Positions 25,902 through 33,422 of a DNA stretch of 38,795 bases are shown piece by piece. Source of the stretch: S5-A14a sp022766365 (GTDB lineage Bacteria > Bacillota > Clostridia > Peptostreptococcales > Anaerovoracaceae); NCBI GenBank assembly GCA_050313295.1, contig JBNPLD010000014.1, one strand, 5' to 3'. The notes under the pieces were generated by a model that was given only the letters and a program-made list of their open reading frames with translations, was not told the DNA's origin and did no database searches. The position numbers were made by a program, and so were the translations under genes. Numbering within the stretch: position 1 is the first letter of the stretch; each line of letters opens with the position of its first letter.

Positions 25902-26570
25902 TCAGCCGTTCGTCCATCTCTTCTTTCTTACAAAATAACTGCTTGCCCAAAAAGCCGCCTCTGCCAACACAATACCCCCTGCAACATCCACTATGTAATG
26001 CTGCTTGGTGAACTGCGTTGAAGCACAGATTGCAATGGCAAAAGTCAAAGAAAACAATTTATACCAAAGCGGTACCTTCGTTCCCCTGAGGCCGATCACG
26101 CAAAGCCAACTCACAAGACAGTGAATCGACGGAAAAAGATTCGTCGGGCTATCCATCTTGTAAACCAATTCAAGCATCATATCCCAAAACCCCTGACCAA
26201 GCACCGGTCTGACGTTCGTCGTAGGCAACAAAATAAAAAACATCCCACAGACAATCTTGGATATGTAGTCTGCGAAAGCCAGTCTGTAACAAGCCTCCCT
26301 ACTCTGTCTTCCAATCAATATATAGTTAAACGCCCAAAAACCATAGCTGAGTATGTATATGCTCACCCACCATGGCGCTACAGGCAATTCTCTGTCCATC
26401 GGCAAGGTTAAATCATAATGGTACGCTCCTGCCATAACCCACTGAGTAAACCAATAAACAATGCAGTTTAATACAAAGCATCCCAAAAGCGGCCACAACG
26501 CCCGGTAAGGAAGAATTCTCCCAAACTTTCGATCGTACCAATACATAAATCCTGACAATTTATTATACAT
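25902..26570 (-). CDS. PAP2-superfamily membrane phosphatase
   Basis: About 222 residues with five or six hydrophobic helices. The phosphatase core is recognisable as LFPSIHCLVSW near residue 140 and TKQHYIVDVAGG near 195, corresponding to PAP2 motifs PSGH and R-x5-H-x3-D. Gly of PSGH is Ile and the Arg of the last motif is not seen, as in the branch related to inositol-phosphoceramide synthases, so activity cannot be assumed. A substrate such as phosphatidate or undecaprenyl pyrophosphate is possible. I chose ATG 26568-26570; a TTG four codons earlier is the alternative, and neither has an ideal site. Confidence 0.75.
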   Translation of the reverse strand: MYNKLSGFMYWYDRKFGRILPYRALWPLLGCFVLNCIVYWFTQWVMAGAYHYDLTLPMDRELPVAPWWVSIYILSYGFWAFNYILIGRQSREACYRLAFADYISKIVCGMFFILLPTTNVRPVLGQGFWDMMLELVYKMDSPTNLFPSIHCLVSWLCVIGLRGTKVPLWYKLFSLTFAIAICASTQFTKQHYIVDVAGGIVLAEAAFWASSYFVRKKRWTNG

Positions 26571-26610
26571 TAAAAATTCCAATCCTGCAATGCATGAGCA
26601 TGTTCTCCCA

Positions 26611-27417
26611 TCAGTCCTTCTGTGGCGATAAGGTCATAGCAGCTTCAACGGCCTTTATCACAGCACTTCTGAAACCTGCCTCTTCAAGAGCCGCCACTCC
26701 TTTGATTGTCGTGCCTCCCGGACTACAAACTTCATCCCTGAGCTGTCCGATATGCCTTCCTGAGATAAGCACCATCTCACCTGCTCCCTTAATCATCTCA
26801 GCTGCAAGCCTATATGCCAAAGGTTTTGGCATACCCATCTTAACGGCTCCGTCAGCTATAGAATCAACAAACATATAGGCAAAATTGATTCCACAACCGG
26901 TAATTGCAGAGCCTACATTCATTAGATCATCGTCAACTTCCTCTACGTAGCCAAGTGAATTTAGCAAAATATCTGCTTTTGCTGCGATTTCTCCCTGAAG
27001 TGAATGTGTTCTTTCTCTCAAAATAACCCCTTTACCAATTTCAACCGCTGTATTCGGAAGAATGGTCAAGTGCTGAGTGTTCTCTTCCAGAAAGTTCTCA
27101 TACCATTCAAATCCTAATCCGGATGCAACCGAAATTACCGCCTTCTCATTCAGGACTTCTTTATGTTCTTCAAGTACCGTTTCAACCTGATATGGCTTCA
27201 CTGCAACGATAACCAAATCTGAATAATATGATGCCTCATACACATCTCTGCATGGAATAATTCCCATCTCTTCTGAATTTATTACCAGTTTATCCCAGCT
27301 CCTTGCACATGCAGTTATATTCTTGCAGGGCATTCCTGCTCTTATCATTCCTCTTGCCATAGCTTTTGCCATGTTGCCGAAGCCTACAAATCCAACTCTT
27401 ATATCTTTGAGTTCCAT
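26611..27417 (-). CDS. proC: Pyrroline-5-carboxylate reductase
   Basis: 268 residues, the usual ProC length. It reduces 1-pyrroline-5-carboxylate to proline with NAD(P)H in the cytoplasm. The N-terminal Rossmann motif is VGFVGFGNMAKAMARGMI. The C-terminal dimer/active-site region includes MPNTAVEIG-like LPNTAVEIGKG, GSAITGCGINFAYMF and the signature CSPGGTTIKGVAALEEAGFR. ATG at 27415-27417 follows GGAGGTAAGG; earlier in-frame codons would run through that site. Its ribosome binding site begins 5 bases after the T tract of the tRNA-Ser terminator, leaving no space for a separate promoter. Confidence 0.94.
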   Translation of the reverse strand: MELKDIRVGFVGFGNMAKAMARGMIRAGMPCKNITACARSWDKLVINSEEMGIIPCRDVYEASYYSDLVIVAVKPYQVETVLEEHKEVLNEKAVISVASGLGFEWYENFLEENTQHLTILPNTAVEIGKGVILRERTHSLQGEIAAKADILLNSLGYVEEVDDDLMNVGSAITGCGINFAYMFVDSIADGAVKMGMPKPLAYRLAAEMIKGAGEMVLISGRHIGQLRDEVCSPGGTTIKGVAALEEAGFRSAVIKAVEAAMTLSPQKD

Positions 27418-27437
27418 TTTTGCCTTACCTCCTATTG

Positions 27438-27466
27438 AAAAAAGGGAGTGAAGAATCACTCCCTTT
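27438..27466 (-). terminator. Intrinsic terminator after tRNA-Ser, immediately before proC
   Basis: 10-bp perfect stem AAAGGGAGTG (27441-27450) / CACTCCCTTT (27457-27466), 6-base loop. Read on the minus strand it ends in TTTTTT (27438-27443). Confidence 0.88.
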
Positions 27467-27471
27467 AAATA

Positions 27472-27559
27472 TGGCGGAGGACATGGGACTCGAACCCACG
27501 GGGCTGTTACACCTTACTTGATTTCCAATCAAGCTCCTTAGCCACTCGGTCAATCCTCC
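27472..27559 (-). tRNA. tRNA-Ser (anticodon GGA)
   Basis: 88-nt class II tRNA on the minus strand. The acceptor stem GGAGGAT pairs with GTCCTCC, with one G-T pair. The anticodon stem CTTGA/TCAAG encloses loop TTGGAAA, giving anticodon GGA (Ser, UCC/UCU). A long variable arm and T loop GGTTCGAGTCC follow, and discriminator G and CCA are encoded. The length and variable arm fit serine tRNA. Confidence 0.95.
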
Positions 27560-27579
27560 ACGCAGTTACCGCATGTACT

Positions 27580-27608
27580 AATTTACCATAAATGACCTTA
27601 AATTTCAA
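27580..27608 (-). promoter_or_regulatory. Sigma-70-type promoter for tRNA-Ser
   Basis: On the minus strand: TTGAAA (27603-27608), 17-base spacer, TAAATT (27580-27585) preceded by TGG. It is about 20 bases upstream of the tRNA 5' end. It may also serve proC by readthrough. Confidence 0.65.
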
Positions 27609-27731
27609 CACAAAATTTACAATCATCCGGAATGGTTGACAGAATAACCTTAATCTTCAATGTCATTCATCACTTGAAAATAATTTTCAAAAGGCACTCG
27701 GTAAACCCCTGCCAAATGATTGTTGCAGATT

Positions 27732-29231
27732 TTAAGTCACTGCGTTTATTACGGCTTTTTCCATATCAGTTACTTCTATTACTTTGTCATGCAATACCGA
27801 CTTGTTCTTTAGATCTCGTAGTCCATCGGGAACAGGAACACCTGTCTTTTCTGAGATTGCATCTATATAATCAAATTCATCTTTCATTTCAGGGATCCCA
27901 ATTGCCTTCGCCACCGACGCAGGAAACTTATATGGACTGGCGGTTGCAGCGATTACAGTTTGAGACTCGTCGCAACAATAGCGCTTGTACTTGGTGAAAA
28001 CGTCATATGCAACAGCAGTATGTGTATCCATCAGATATCCATGTTTATTGTATACAGATCTCAGACAAGCTAAAGTTTCGTCAACATCAGAAAAATCACC
28101 GTAAAACTGTCCCATTTCTTTTTTGACCTGATCGGATAGTTCATATCTTCCGCCCTTATCTAGTTCTTCCATTAGTTTAGACACAGTCTCGGCTGCCTTG
28201 TCATTCGACCCGAAAGCCTTCCGATGCAAATGGAAAAGTAGCCTCTCCAGGTTACTGGACACCAAAATATCCATGGACGGGGAATTGGTTACATAAAACT
28301 CCCTATGAACGTCATACACTCCTGTGGATAAGAAGTCCGTCAAAATCTTATTCTTATTGGACGCACATATGAACATCTTAACAGGTATCCCCATTTCCCG
28401 AGCATAGTATGATGCCAAAATATTCCCGAAATTTCCTGTAGGAACCACCACATTCATAGGTTGGCCGATCTGAAGCACTTTACGTTCTGCAAGTTTTATA
28501 TATGCATATACATAATATGCAACCTGAGGCACAAGCCTGCCTATATTAATGGAATTTGCCGAACTCAGCAAAACACCTCTGTCTGCAAGCTGTACGGCTA
28601 TTTTGTTATCCGAAAAGATAGCCTTAACTCCTCTCTGTGCATCATCAAAATTTCCTCTTATTGCATATACATGAGTATTCTTACCTTCCTGCGTGGTCAT
28701 TTGCTTCTCTTGGACAACAGAGACAGCATTATGAGGATAAAAGACTATGACCTCTGTACCATCTACATTTGAAAAGCCCTCCAGTGCAGCCTTACCTGTA
28801 TCTCCTGAAGTAGCAGCAAGTATGCACACTTTCTTGTCAATGCCTTCCTTCTTCATGGCTGTCGTCATTAAATACGGAAGTATACTTAAAGCCATATCCT
28901 TAAAGGCTGCTGTCTTGCCATGGAAAAGTTCCAGAAAGTGAGCAGTTCCTGCCTGGACTAACTTTGCGATGTCTTCGTCATCAAACTTATCGTCATACGC
29001 TCCGTTTATACAATATTTCAATTCTTCGTCTGAGAAATCATCGAAAAACGTCTTAAGGATTGGGAAAGCAATTTCTTGATAACTCTTACCAAACATTTCT
29101 TCAATGGTAAACGGAAGTCTCGGAATTTCAGCGGGAACGTACAGTCCCCTGTTCCCTGCAAGACCTTTAATAATCGCAGCTGTACTGCTTATTCTTTCAT
29201 TTCCACCTCTGGTACTTATGTATTCTCTCAT
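27732..29231 (-). CDS. thrC: Threonine synthase
   Basis: 499 residues, the typical length of the longer ThrC type (E. coli-like, with N-terminal extension YISTRGG). PLP enzyme converting O-phosphohomoserine to threonine. The PLP lysine is Lys111 in HGKTAAFKDMAL. The phosphate-binding loop is AATSGDTGKAALEGF, and VVVPTGNFGNILASYYAREMG follows. The site GGGAGG precedes ATG 29231. It is a single gene transcribed divergently from tRNA-Glu; no T-box or other leader structure is visible in the 136 bases between them. Confidence 0.95.
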   Translation of the reverse strand: MREYISTRGGNERISSTAAIIKGLAGNRGLYVPAEIPRLPFTIEEMFGKSYQEIAFPILKTFFDDFSDEELKYCINGAYDDKFDDEDIAKLVQAGTAHFLELFHGKTAAFKDMALSILPYLMTTAMKKEGIDKKVCILAATSGDTGKAALEGFSNVDGTEVIVFYPHNAVSVVQEKQMTTQEGKNTHVYAIRGNFDDAQRGVKAIFSDNKIAVQLADRGVLLSSANSINIGRLVPQVAYYVYAYIKLAERKVLQIGQPMNVVVPTGNFGNILASYYAREMGIPVKMFICASNKNKILTDFLSTGVYDVHREFYVTNSPSMDILVSSNLERLLFHLHRKAFGSNDKAAETVSKLMEELDKGGRYELSDQVKKEMGQFYGDFSDVDETLACLRSVYNKHGYLMDTHTAVAYDVFTKYKRYCCDESQTVIAATASPYKFPASVAKAIGIPEMKDEFDYIDAISEKTGVPVPDGLRDLKNKSVLHDKVIEVTDMEKAVINAVT

Positions 29232-29280
29232 TGAGACCTCCCGAAATTCATGTATATTTTACATTTTTTAAAAAAAGTTC

Positions 29281-29309
29281 TGGACAATTGTTTCTTTAAA
29301 GTATATAAT
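29281..29309 (+). promoter_or_regulatory. Sigma-70-type promoter for tRNA-Glu
   Basis: TGGACA (29281-29286), 17-base spacer, perfect TATAAT (29304-29309). It points to tRNA-Glu, whose 5' end is about 58 bases downstream of the -10 box. Confidence 0.8.
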
Positions 29310-29367
29310 ATGGATTGCTACATTTCAAGTAGAGATGTTGAGAGATGTGGCAAAAATCTGAATACGT

Positions 29368-29442
29368 GTCGCCTTGGTCAAGTGGTCAAGACGTAGCCCT
29401 CTCACGGCTGAGTCAGGGGTTCGACTCCCCTAGGCGATACCA
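29368..29442 (+). tRNA. tRNA-Glu (anticodon CTC)
   Basis: 75-nt tRNA. Acceptor GTCGCCT pairs with AGGCGAT (first pair G-T). The anticodon stem TAGCC/GGCTG encloses loop CTCTCAC, giving anticodon CTC (Glu, GAG). T arm AGGGGTTCGACTCCCCT is perfect; discriminator A and CCA are encoded. The D arm and overall sequence resemble other tRNA-Glu genes. Confidence 0.93.
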
Positions 29443-29447
29443 AATTG

Positions 29448-29493
29448 AAAAGCCCTTGAAAGCATTGTATTTTCCAATATTTCAGGGCTTTTT
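29448..29493 (+). terminator. Intrinsic terminator after tRNA-Glu
   Basis: AAAAGCCC...TGAA (29448-29460) pairs with TTCA-GGGCTTTT (29481-29492) and runs into a T5 tract. It starts six bases past the tRNA CCA. Confidence 0.8.
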
Positions 29494-29584
29494 CAGTTAT
29501 ATTTTCCCTTCAAAATCAGTCTCGAAAAGTTCTTCGAGATTCCCAAGGTGTGGAACAAATATAATACATTATTTTAGATATCAT

Positions 29585-29608
29585 AAAAAAGGGAGTCTAT
29601 GCTCCCTT
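29585..29608 (-). terminator. Intrinsic terminator for the XRE regulator gene
   Basis: AAGGGAG (29589-29595) / CTCCCTT (29602-29608) stem with a 6-base loop. On the minus strand it is followed by T6 (29585-29590). It lies about 34 bases past the XRE gene stop and faces the tRNA-Glu terminator. Confidence 0.75.
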
Positions 29609-29641
29609 AATATACTCGCGTTTATCCCTTTATCGCCCTTG

Positions 29642-29893
29642 CTATAGTCCTAGTTTATTCTTAGTTCCTTCATATATGTCACCTGGGTCTGCCTGTGACT
29701 CTCCATCTACTACATGAGGCTCTTTTTCTCCTATCCTTTTTAACTCTGCAATGACTAATCTTTCAACATACTCAGGTGGTGTTCTATCTCCTGCTTCCCA
29801 TGCTTCAATTGTCCTTTTTGGGATTCCCATAATCTCCGCCATCTTAGCCTGTGTGAGACCTGCTTCTAATCTTGCTTCTTTAACGGTTTTCAT
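29642..29893 (-). CDS. Small XRE-family HTH regulator
   Basis: 83 residues. Residues 1-55 are a Cro/C1-type helix-turn-helix: VKEARLEAGLTQAKMAEIMG then IPKRTIEAWEAGDRTPPEYV. The C-terminal 25 residues are acidic and probably flexible. A strong site (AAGGAGG) precedes ATG 29893. It is monocistronic with its own promoter and terminator. Near-identical short repeats overlap its -10 box, which suggests autoregulation. It could be a stray antitoxin or phage-type repressor, but no toxin or phage gene is adjacent. Target genes are unknown. Confidence 0.85.
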   Translation of the reverse strand: MKTVKEARLEAGLTQAKMAEIMGIPKRTIEAWEAGDRTPPEYVERLVIAELKRIGEKEPHVVDGESQADPGDIYEGTKNKLGL

Positions 29894-29918
29894 TTTCGTC
29901 GCCTCCTTTCCTTACCTT

Positions 29919-29951
29919 GTATATTGTACCGTATATTGTGTGACTTATCAA
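29919..29951 (-). promoter_or_regulatory. XRE gene promoter with overlapping direct repeats
   Basis: Minus strand: TTGATA (29946-29951), 17-base spacer, TACAAT (29923-29928). The 9-mer ACAATATAC occurs twice on that strand (29919-29927 and 29931-29939), 12 bases apart. One copy covers most of the -10 box and the other lies in the spacer. This is a likely operator for the XRE protein. Confidence 0.6.
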
Positions 29952-30291
29952 CACTTTTTATTTTTCTTAAATTATTTTTACTTCACAAAAATGTTGAAAG
30001 TCAAAAGATTATCTATCGCCATCATCTGCGTTTTAACGTACTTTTAAAGTCTTTTCGATACTCTTTGTGCACTATATAACTTATCCTTTTTTCCCACTTT
30101 TCCCACAAAAATAGCCGTCTGAGCCACGGCTATTAGCTAATAGTCTAGGTCAACCGCTAAGGTTATCCCCTTGTTATCTGTAAGTGTATCAGAAAGGCGG
30201 TAAAAGTCAATTACGGAAACGAAATATGATACCATCATTTCTTTGCATTATATTGTAACATCATAAAATCTCCGGATTTTAAAACCGCCTG
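29952..30291. other. Intergenic stretch with a terminator-like hairpin
   Basis: No coding sequence seen. A 9-bp perfect stem AATAGCCGT (30110-30118) / ACGGCTATT (30126-30134), loop CTGAGCC, is followed on the minus strand by T residues (GGCTATTTTTG). It probably ends the HAD gene transcript, though it lies 158 bases past that gene's stop. A wider inverted repeat AGGCGGT (30195-30201) / ACCGCCT (30284-30290) flanks an 82-base interval next to the HAD stop and has no obvious role. Confidence 0.5.
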
Positions 30292-31140
30292 TCACAGCAC
30301 AAACCTCTCAATCGCCTTTGCCACACCGTCGTCGTAGCAGCTATCTGTAACATGATCCGCAATGTCAAGAATATAAGGGTGACTGTTCTCCATGGCAACC
30401 CCAATTGCCGCAAGTTCTATCATTTTGCCATCGTTTGGACTGTCTCCACATGCCATAAGATTATCCCTTGTCAGATTAAAAATTGTCAGAAGGTGAGCCA
30501 AAGCCTGAGCCTTGCTCGTAGTCTTACCTCCTATTTCAATGTTATGAGGAAATGATGAAGTCAAAGTTATTCCATCAATACCTCCGAATAAGTTCACCAG
30601 CTTTCGCCTATCTTCCTCATACGGAAATGTGATGGAAATATTCTCTATGTTATGGCTATGATTTAAAGTATACTTATACACATCTTCAACAGGTATCCTT
30701 GTATTCAAAACGTAATCCACATCTCTGTACTGAAAATCATGTGGATTTTGCTCCATCAAATTATAGGTCCTGCTGTCAATATAGGCCGCACCATCGATAA
30801 ACGCTTCCATTACATAGCCTAATTTTTCCGTATTTTTCACGACAGACTCAACAGCTTTTGGACTAATAATATCCTCATATATCACCTTCATGTCCGAAAG
30901 CCTTGTTATATGAGCACCATTTGATGTGATCACAAACTCAACCTGCGGAATATCAAATAGCATAGGTGGAAGAGACTTTCTGGTTCTTCCGGTGGCGATA
31001 ACAATATGAACGCCCTTTTCTTTTGCTCTTCTAAAAGCCTCCAACGTTCTCTCCGAAAAAACGTCCCCATACTTCAACGTAGTTCCGTCAAGATCAAGTC
31101 CTATCATTTTTATATCAAAATTATCCCTGAAATTATTCAT
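30292..31140 (-). CDS. HAD-superfamily Cof-type sugar-phosphate phosphatase
   Basis: 282-residue soluble phosphatase of the Cof/YidA group (HAD class IIB). Motif I is IGLDLDGTT (Asp16 nucleophile, Asp18), motif II lies in IVIATGRT, a conserved lysine is in GGKTTSKAQAL, and motif IV is ACGDSPNDGKMIELA. The cap domain lies between residues about 85 and 195. Family members hydrolyse sugar phosphates, flavin or other small phosphates, so the substrate cannot be given. Start ATG 31140 follows TAGGAGTGG. It lies 83 bases after the MBL-fold gene and may share its promoter. Confidence 0.88.
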   Translation of the reverse strand: MNNFRDNFDIKMIGLDLDGTTLKYGDVFSERTLEAFRRAKEKGVHIVIATGRTRKSLPPMLFDIPQVEFVITSNGAHITRLSDMKVIYEDIISPKAVESVVKNTEKLGYVMEAFIDGAAYIDSRTYNLMEQNPHDFQYRDVDYVLNTRIPVEDVYKYTLNHSHNIENISITFPYEEDRRKLVNLFGGIDGITLTSSFPHNIEIGGKTTSKAQALAHLLTIFNLTRDNLMACGDSPNDGKMIELAAIGVAMENSHPYILDIADHVTDSCYDDGVAKAIERFVL

Positions 31141-31223
31141 CCAATATCCACTCCTACCTAAAACCCTCAGCTAATTTGTGTCAAGTCTCCTTCTTCTCTA
31201 ACATATTATTTGCTGATACTCTC

Positions 31224-31826
31224 CTACCTGCTTTTACCGTCTCTGAGAGCAATGAACTCCTTATTATTCTCCCTTATATAAGCCATTGTAGCAGAGGCAT
31301 CGTGTCCGGGATAAACCGTCACATCATCTGCCCATTTGTCTATAACATTTCTGCAAGACCATGCAAGTTCCTCCTCAGATCCGCCTTCAAATCTAGTAAC
31401 TCCAAGGTCAATATCGAAAATTGTATCACCGGAAAACACTGCCTGATACTCATAAAAATCAAAACACAAACCTCCCGGACTATGCCCGGGCGTATGATAA
31501 ACTTTTATCTTAAATCCCGCAAGCGTAAGCTCCTCACCACCATCTAAGACAACATCCACATGTCCTTTAAATCCATCTGCATCCAACCTGTGCATATATA
31601 TGGGGCAACGGAGTTTCGCCGAAAGTTTTGAAGCCCCTCCAACGTGGTCAGGGTGCCTGTGAGTCAGCAAAATAGCCGCACATTTAAGATTATGTTCTTC
31701 GATGAAATCTGTATATTTTGTTGAATTATAACCCGGATCTATAACTATGCATTCTCCCCCTTCTTCTTCATATATAATGTAGCAGTTAGCTTTCAAATAT
31801 CCAAGGGCAATTGCGTTTATCCTCAT
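31224..31826 (-). CDS. Metallo-beta-lactamase-fold hydrolase (glyoxalase II-like)
   Basis: 200-residue zinc hydrolase of the glyoxalase II/YcbL type. The metal motif is LLTHRHPDHVGG (His56, His58, Asp60, His61). Further ligands are His in YHTPGHSPGG, Asp in FSGDTIF and His in VYPGHDASATM. The short length lacks the helical C-terminal domain of true glyoxalase II, so the substrate (S-acyl thiol, persulfide or other) is open. GGAGAC precedes ATG 31826. It is transcribed divergently from trkA across about 210 bases. Confidence 0.9.
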   Translation of the reverse strand: MRINAIALGYLKANCYIIYEEEGGECIVIDPGYNSTKYTDFIEEHNLKCAAILLTHRHPDHVGGASKLSAKLRCPIYMHRLDADGFKGHVDVVLDGGEELTLAGFKIKVYHTPGHSPGGLCFDFYEYQAVFSGDTIFDIDLGVTRFEGGSEEELAWSCRNVIDKWADDVTVYPGHDASATMAYIRENNKEFIALRDGKSR

Positions 31827-31993
31827 AGGCTTGTATGTCTCCTTTCATACAGATCCGGCATGGATACCGAATACACTTAAAACAGCATCTCCGGAAGGTA
31901 TAGATATAATTATGTTCTATCTTTCTTCCTATTATTTTCTATCATTCATCTGATTAATATCTACCCGACCTGAGAGCATTATATCAAATTTTC

Positions 31994-32022
31994 TTGCAAA
32001 TTCCAACGTATTGAATTAGAAT
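31994..32022 (+). promoter_or_regulatory. Sigma-70-type promoter for the trk operon
   Basis: TTGCAA (31994-31999), 17-base spacer, TAGAAT (32017-32022). Transcription would begin near 32029. This gives a usable leader for a TTG start at 32061 but only about 8 bases before the ATG at 32037. Confidence 0.6.
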
Positions 32023-32060
32023 AGAACATAGCGATAATGTCGGAAAGGCAGGTAAACTTT

Positions 32061-33422
32061 TTGGAAATTCTTATACTTGGTGCGGGCAAGTTGGGCACGA
32101 GAATTGCTGAAGCTTTGTCAGAAGGTAATCATTCCATCACGATCGTGGACAAAGACAGTGATGTTGTGAACAGAATCAATCAGCAACTGGACGTAATGAC
32201 CGTCCACGGTGATGGCAGAGACACCGGACTGCTTAAAGAACTGAAGATAGCCGGCTTTGATTTTTTCATTGCGGTAACAGATTCTGATGAGACTAATATT
32301 ATAACTGCCTCCTTCGCCAAGAAAATGGGTGCTCACATGGTAATGGCAAGGGTGAGGGATCCCGAACACATGAACCAGATGGAATTCATCAAAGAAACCT
32401 TCCACATAGATGTAACCCTTAATCCGGATCTTGCCATAACCAATGAGATCTACAAATATCTTGTGGAGAAATATACACTCAGCAACGGTGTATACACAAG
32501 CGGAAGGTTCTCGCTTCTTGAATTCAAGGCTCAGAGGATTCCAAGTGTCATAGGCAAGAATATGATTCACCTTAGAAATATGTATCCTGACCTTCTGGTA
32601 ATCGCCATTTCAAAAAAGGGAAAGATAATTATTCCTCACGGAGAGGATGTAATAAATGCTGACGACTTTGTATATATGGCAGGTGACAAAGATGATATTG
32701 CCCTTCTCAACAAGAAAGTTCATGAGAGGGGAAAGTTTACAAATATCTCTAAAGTCATGATAATTGGTGGAGGTAAAACCGGATTTTATCTTGGCAAGAA
32801 GCTGTCGGAATTCGGAGCGTCGGTAAAAATAATCGAAAAGAATAAGGCGAGATCTCAAGCTCTCTCCACTCAGCTTAAGAATGTAATGGTTCTCCACGGA
32901 GACGGCACCGACATTGAGATGCTCCTTGATGAGAACCTCGATGATATGGATGCATTCGTAACCTCCACAGGCTTTGACGAGGAAAATCTACTGCTGGCTC
33001 TGACTGCCAAGAATCACAATATCAAAGATGTTATTGCAAAGGTCAGCCACGAAAGCTATACCAGCCTCATAGAAAAGATGGGTGTGGACATGGTTCTGAA
33101 TCCTCTCGATATAACAGCCGGTAATGTTTTTAGAATAGTTCAGGGAGATAAGAAAATTCTCTCTGCGGTCCTCATTCAGGGTCAGGCAGAGCTTATGGAA
33201 ATCATTGCCCATGATGATATGTACATGTGTAATACGAAAATCGCTGACCTTGATCTTCCGGATGACGTACTGATAAGTGGTATTAGAAGAGGAAACGACT
33301 TCATTATCCCTGACGGAGATACGGTAATTATATCCGGGGACAGAGTTATAATTCTCGGTCTGTTGAGTGCTTTGGAGGAGCTGGAGCGCCTGCTTAAAAA
33401 GAAGGACATTTTAGTAATATGA
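32061..33422 (+). CDS. trkA: Trk potassium uptake regulatory protein TrkA
   Basis: About 453 residues, the usual length of two-RCK TrkA. Each half has an NAD-binding Rossmann fold followed by a TrkA-C domain: ILILGAGKLGTRIAEAL near the start with HGDGRDTGLLKEL, and VMIIGGGKTGFYLGKKL near residue 235 with HGDGTDIEMLLDE. It is cytoplasmic and gates the TrkH channel. I prefer TTG at 32061 (protein MEILILGAG) because AAAGGCAGG lies 8 bases upstream. The ATG at 32037 gives 8 extra residues but has no site and sits almost at the predicted transcript start. It overlaps trkH by 4 bases. Confidence 0.93.
   Translation: MEILILGAGKLGTRIAEALSEGNHSITIVDKDSDVVNRINQQLDVMTVHGDGRDTGLLKELKIAGFDFFIAVTDSDETNIITASFAKKMGAHMVMARVRDPEHMNQMEFIKETFHIDVTLNPDLAITNEIYKYLVEKYTLSNGVYTSGRFSLLEFKAQRIPSVIGKNMIHLRNMYPDLLVIAISKKGKIIIPHGEDVINADDFVYMAGDKDDIALLNKKVHERGKFTNISKVMIIGGGKTGFYLGKKLSEFGASVKIIEKNKARSQALSTQLKNVMVLHGDGTDIEMLLDENLDDMDAFVTSTGFDEENLLLALTAKNHNIKDVIAKVSHESYTSLIEKMGVDMVLNPLDITAGNVFRIVQGDKKILSAVLIQGQAELMEIIAHDDMYMCNTKIADLDLPDDVLISGIRRGNDFIIPDGDTVIISGDRVIILGLLSALEELERLLKKKDILVI

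Noticed and set aside
29232..29367. T-box or amino-acid riboswitch before thrC
   Set aside because: The region is only 136 bases, holds the tRNA-Glu promoter on the other strand, and shows no T-box sequence or long leader fold.
29520..29539. Small hairpin TCTCGAA/TTCGAGA between the tRNA-Glu and XRE terminators
   Set aside because: Short stem with no T tract and no neighbour to control; it could arise by chance.
29368..30291. tRNA-Glu as an integration site of a lost mobile element, with the XRE gene as a remnant
   Set aside because: I found no second copy of the tRNA 3' end and no integrase fragment; the XRE gene has its own intact promoter and terminator.
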